This document shows positions 21,766 through 22,641 of a DNA stretch of 22,641 nt, piece after piece (within the stretch, counting starts at the first letter, position 1; every line of letters starts with the position of its first letter). Location: contig JAQVRG010000005.1 of the NCBI GenBank assembly GCA_028701165.1, positions 1 to 22,641 of the forward strand. Reading direction: 5' to 3'. The position numbers were made by a program, and so were the translations under genes. The notes beneath the pieces were generated by a model. The model was not told the DNA's origin and made no database searches. It saw nothing but the letters and a program-made list of their open reading frames with translations. This DNA is from Eubacteriales bacterium. Lineage in GTDB: Bacteria > Bacillota > Clostridia > Christensenellales > CAG-138.

Positions 21766-22101
21766 TCAGAACCCTAGGTTCATGCCGCCCGTGATTTTTC
21801 CCATTTCCGCGCTTACGGTTTCATCCGCCGTGCGCAGCGCTTCGTTTACGGCGCTTACCACCAGATCCTCCAGCATTTCAACATCCTCCGGATCGACGCA
21901 GGCGGGGTCGATCTTGATGGATTGCAGGGTTTTGTTGCCCAGCGCCGTTGCCGTGACCACGCCGCCGCCCACGGTCGCCGTGAACTCGCGCGTTTCCAAT
22001 TCGCTTTGCAGCCTTGCCATCTCCTGCTGCATCCGCTGCGCCTTCAGCATCATTTGCTGCATGTTCGCTCCGCCCATACCGGGGAATCCGCCTTTTGCCA
22101 T
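21766..22101 (-). CDS. ybaB: YbaB/EbfC family nucleoid-associated protein
   Basis: A small DNA-binding protein of 111 residues that forms dimers and coats DNA. It has the Gly/Met-rich N terminus, the long helix MQQMMLKAQRMQQEMARLQ (14-32), the EFTATVGGGVVTATALGNK strand pair and the DPEDVEMLEDLVVSAVNEA helix typical of the family. GGAGGAG lies just upstream of the ATG. It lies 14 bases after dnaX and 31 before recR. Confidence 0.95.
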   Translation of the reverse strand: MAKGGFPGMGGANMQQMMLKAQRMQQEMARLQSELETREFTATVGGGVVTATALGNKTLQSIKIDPACVDPEDVEMLEDLVVSAVNEALRTADETVSAEMGKITGGMNLGF

Positions 22102-22115
22102 TTTTCTCTCCTCCG

Positions 22116-22641
22116 TTAATCCGTGATTTTCAACGCGTCGCCAAAAAGCGCGCGTGCACGTGCTTCCGGCGTTTCCTTCGTGTCTAGGCCGCCAAGTTCG
22201 ACCGCGATCGGACAGCCCAAAAGCGCTTCGAGCTTTTCACGATTCTTTTTGACCGCGTCCACGTAGATTTCCTTTTCAAAGCGCAGCAGCACGCGATCCT
22301 TCTCTATCTCCGCCGCGGCGTTGCGAACCATGGCGAAAAGCATCATATCCGTTTTCTTGAGCGCTTCCAGCGCGGCAGCCCAGCGATCGGCGGACGGCTT
22401 GGGTATGGCGGCCTTTTGCGGCGCCGCGTCGGGCTTTGCCGGGGCGGGCGCGCTCGAAATCTGTGCTTGCGAAACCGGTGCGTCGTCCCAAGGGGGCGCG
22501 TCGTCCGGCTCGCTGTCCGGCGTTTGGCGCGGGGACGTCTGGGAAGCGGGCGGCGGGCTTGCGGGCAGGCCCTTTTGTATCCGCTGCTCCAACGCGTCCA
22601 TACGCGCGGTCAAATCGTCGATGGCGCGCGCTTGATCCGGC
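22116..22641 (-). CDS. dnaX: DNA polymerase III gamma/tau subunit DnaX, C-terminal part
   Basis: The C-terminal end of the clamp-loader subunit; the frame is open to the window edge, so the ATPase domain lies outside. Visible are the end of the collar domain (PDQARAIDDLTARMDALEQRI), a Pro/Ala-rich acidic linker about 60 residues long, and the C-terminal tau-type domain (DRWAAALEALKKTDMMLFAMVRNA to the end at DALKITD). A TTG near 22613 is inside the gene and is not a start. Assignment rests on this architecture and on the dnaX-ybaB-recR order. Confidence 0.9.
   Translation of the reverse strand, partial: PDQARAIDDLTARMDALEQRIQKGLPASPPPASQTSPRQTPDSEPDDAPPWDDAPVSQAQISSAPAPAKPDAAPQKAAIPKPSADRWAAALEALKKTDMMLFAMVRNAAAEIEKDRVLLRFEKEIYVDAVKKNREKLEALLGCPIAVELGGLDTKETPEARARALFGDALKITD

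Noticed and set aside
1..22641. CRISPR arrays, insertion sequences, phage genes or tRNA genes
   Set aside because: No regularly spaced repeats, transposase or integrase signatures, terminal inverted repeats or cloverleaf sequences were seen.

Overview
The window is a high-GC stretch of a bacterial chromosome, most likely from a Clostridia-type member of the Bacillota. Three things point there: an SRP RNA of the large type with an Alu domain, strong Shine-Dalgarno sequences before almost every gene, and a ferredoxin-linked amino-acid fermentation operon. I see no insertion sequence, phage gene, CRISPR array, tRNA or rRNA. Species cannot be named from the sequence alone.

Layout. Positions 1-1306 hold the 3' part of the replicative helicase gene dnaB. 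Next comes a GntR/FadR-type regulator on the minus strand (1388-2068), divergent from a seven-gene plus-strand operon (2284-7558). That operon encodes phosphate butyryltransferase, butyrate kinase, a P-loop ATPase, a 2x[4Fe-4S] ferredoxin and the alpha, beta and gamma subunits of a 2-oxoacid:ferredoxin oxidoreductase of the branched-chain (VOR) type. Two paralogous PLP aminotransferase genes follow (7699-8880 and 9044-10231). The region then holds four hairpins and the SRP RNA gene on the minus strand (about 10442-10722), an error-prone place to call ORFs.

From 10766 come a QueG-like iron-sulfur protein (minus), then aldose 1-epimerase and a zinc-ribbon membrane protein (plus). A 1482-residue c-di-GMP enzyme follows (minus; dCache-PAS-PAS-GGDEF-REC-PAS-degenerate GGDEF-EAL), divergent from a secreted MucBP-repeat protein. 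After these lie an RsbW-like ATPase, a two-repeat DUF1508/YegP protein, a lipoprotein and the conserved housekeeping block dnaX-ybaB-recR, all on the minus strand (dnaX runs off the end).

How the genes work together. The central block reads as a complete oxidative amino-acid fermentation route. An aminotransferase makes the 2-oxoacid. The ferredoxin oxidoreductase converts it to acyl-CoA, CO2 and reduced ferredoxin. Ptb and Buk then turn acyl-CoA into a free acid and ATP. Branched-chain amino acids are the most likely substrates (inference). A GntR-type operator-like site lies just after a candidate promoter of this operon. The second notable unit is the divergent pair of c-di-GMP enzyme and secreted MucBP protein, which suggests c-di-GMP-linked surface or matrix behaviour (inference).
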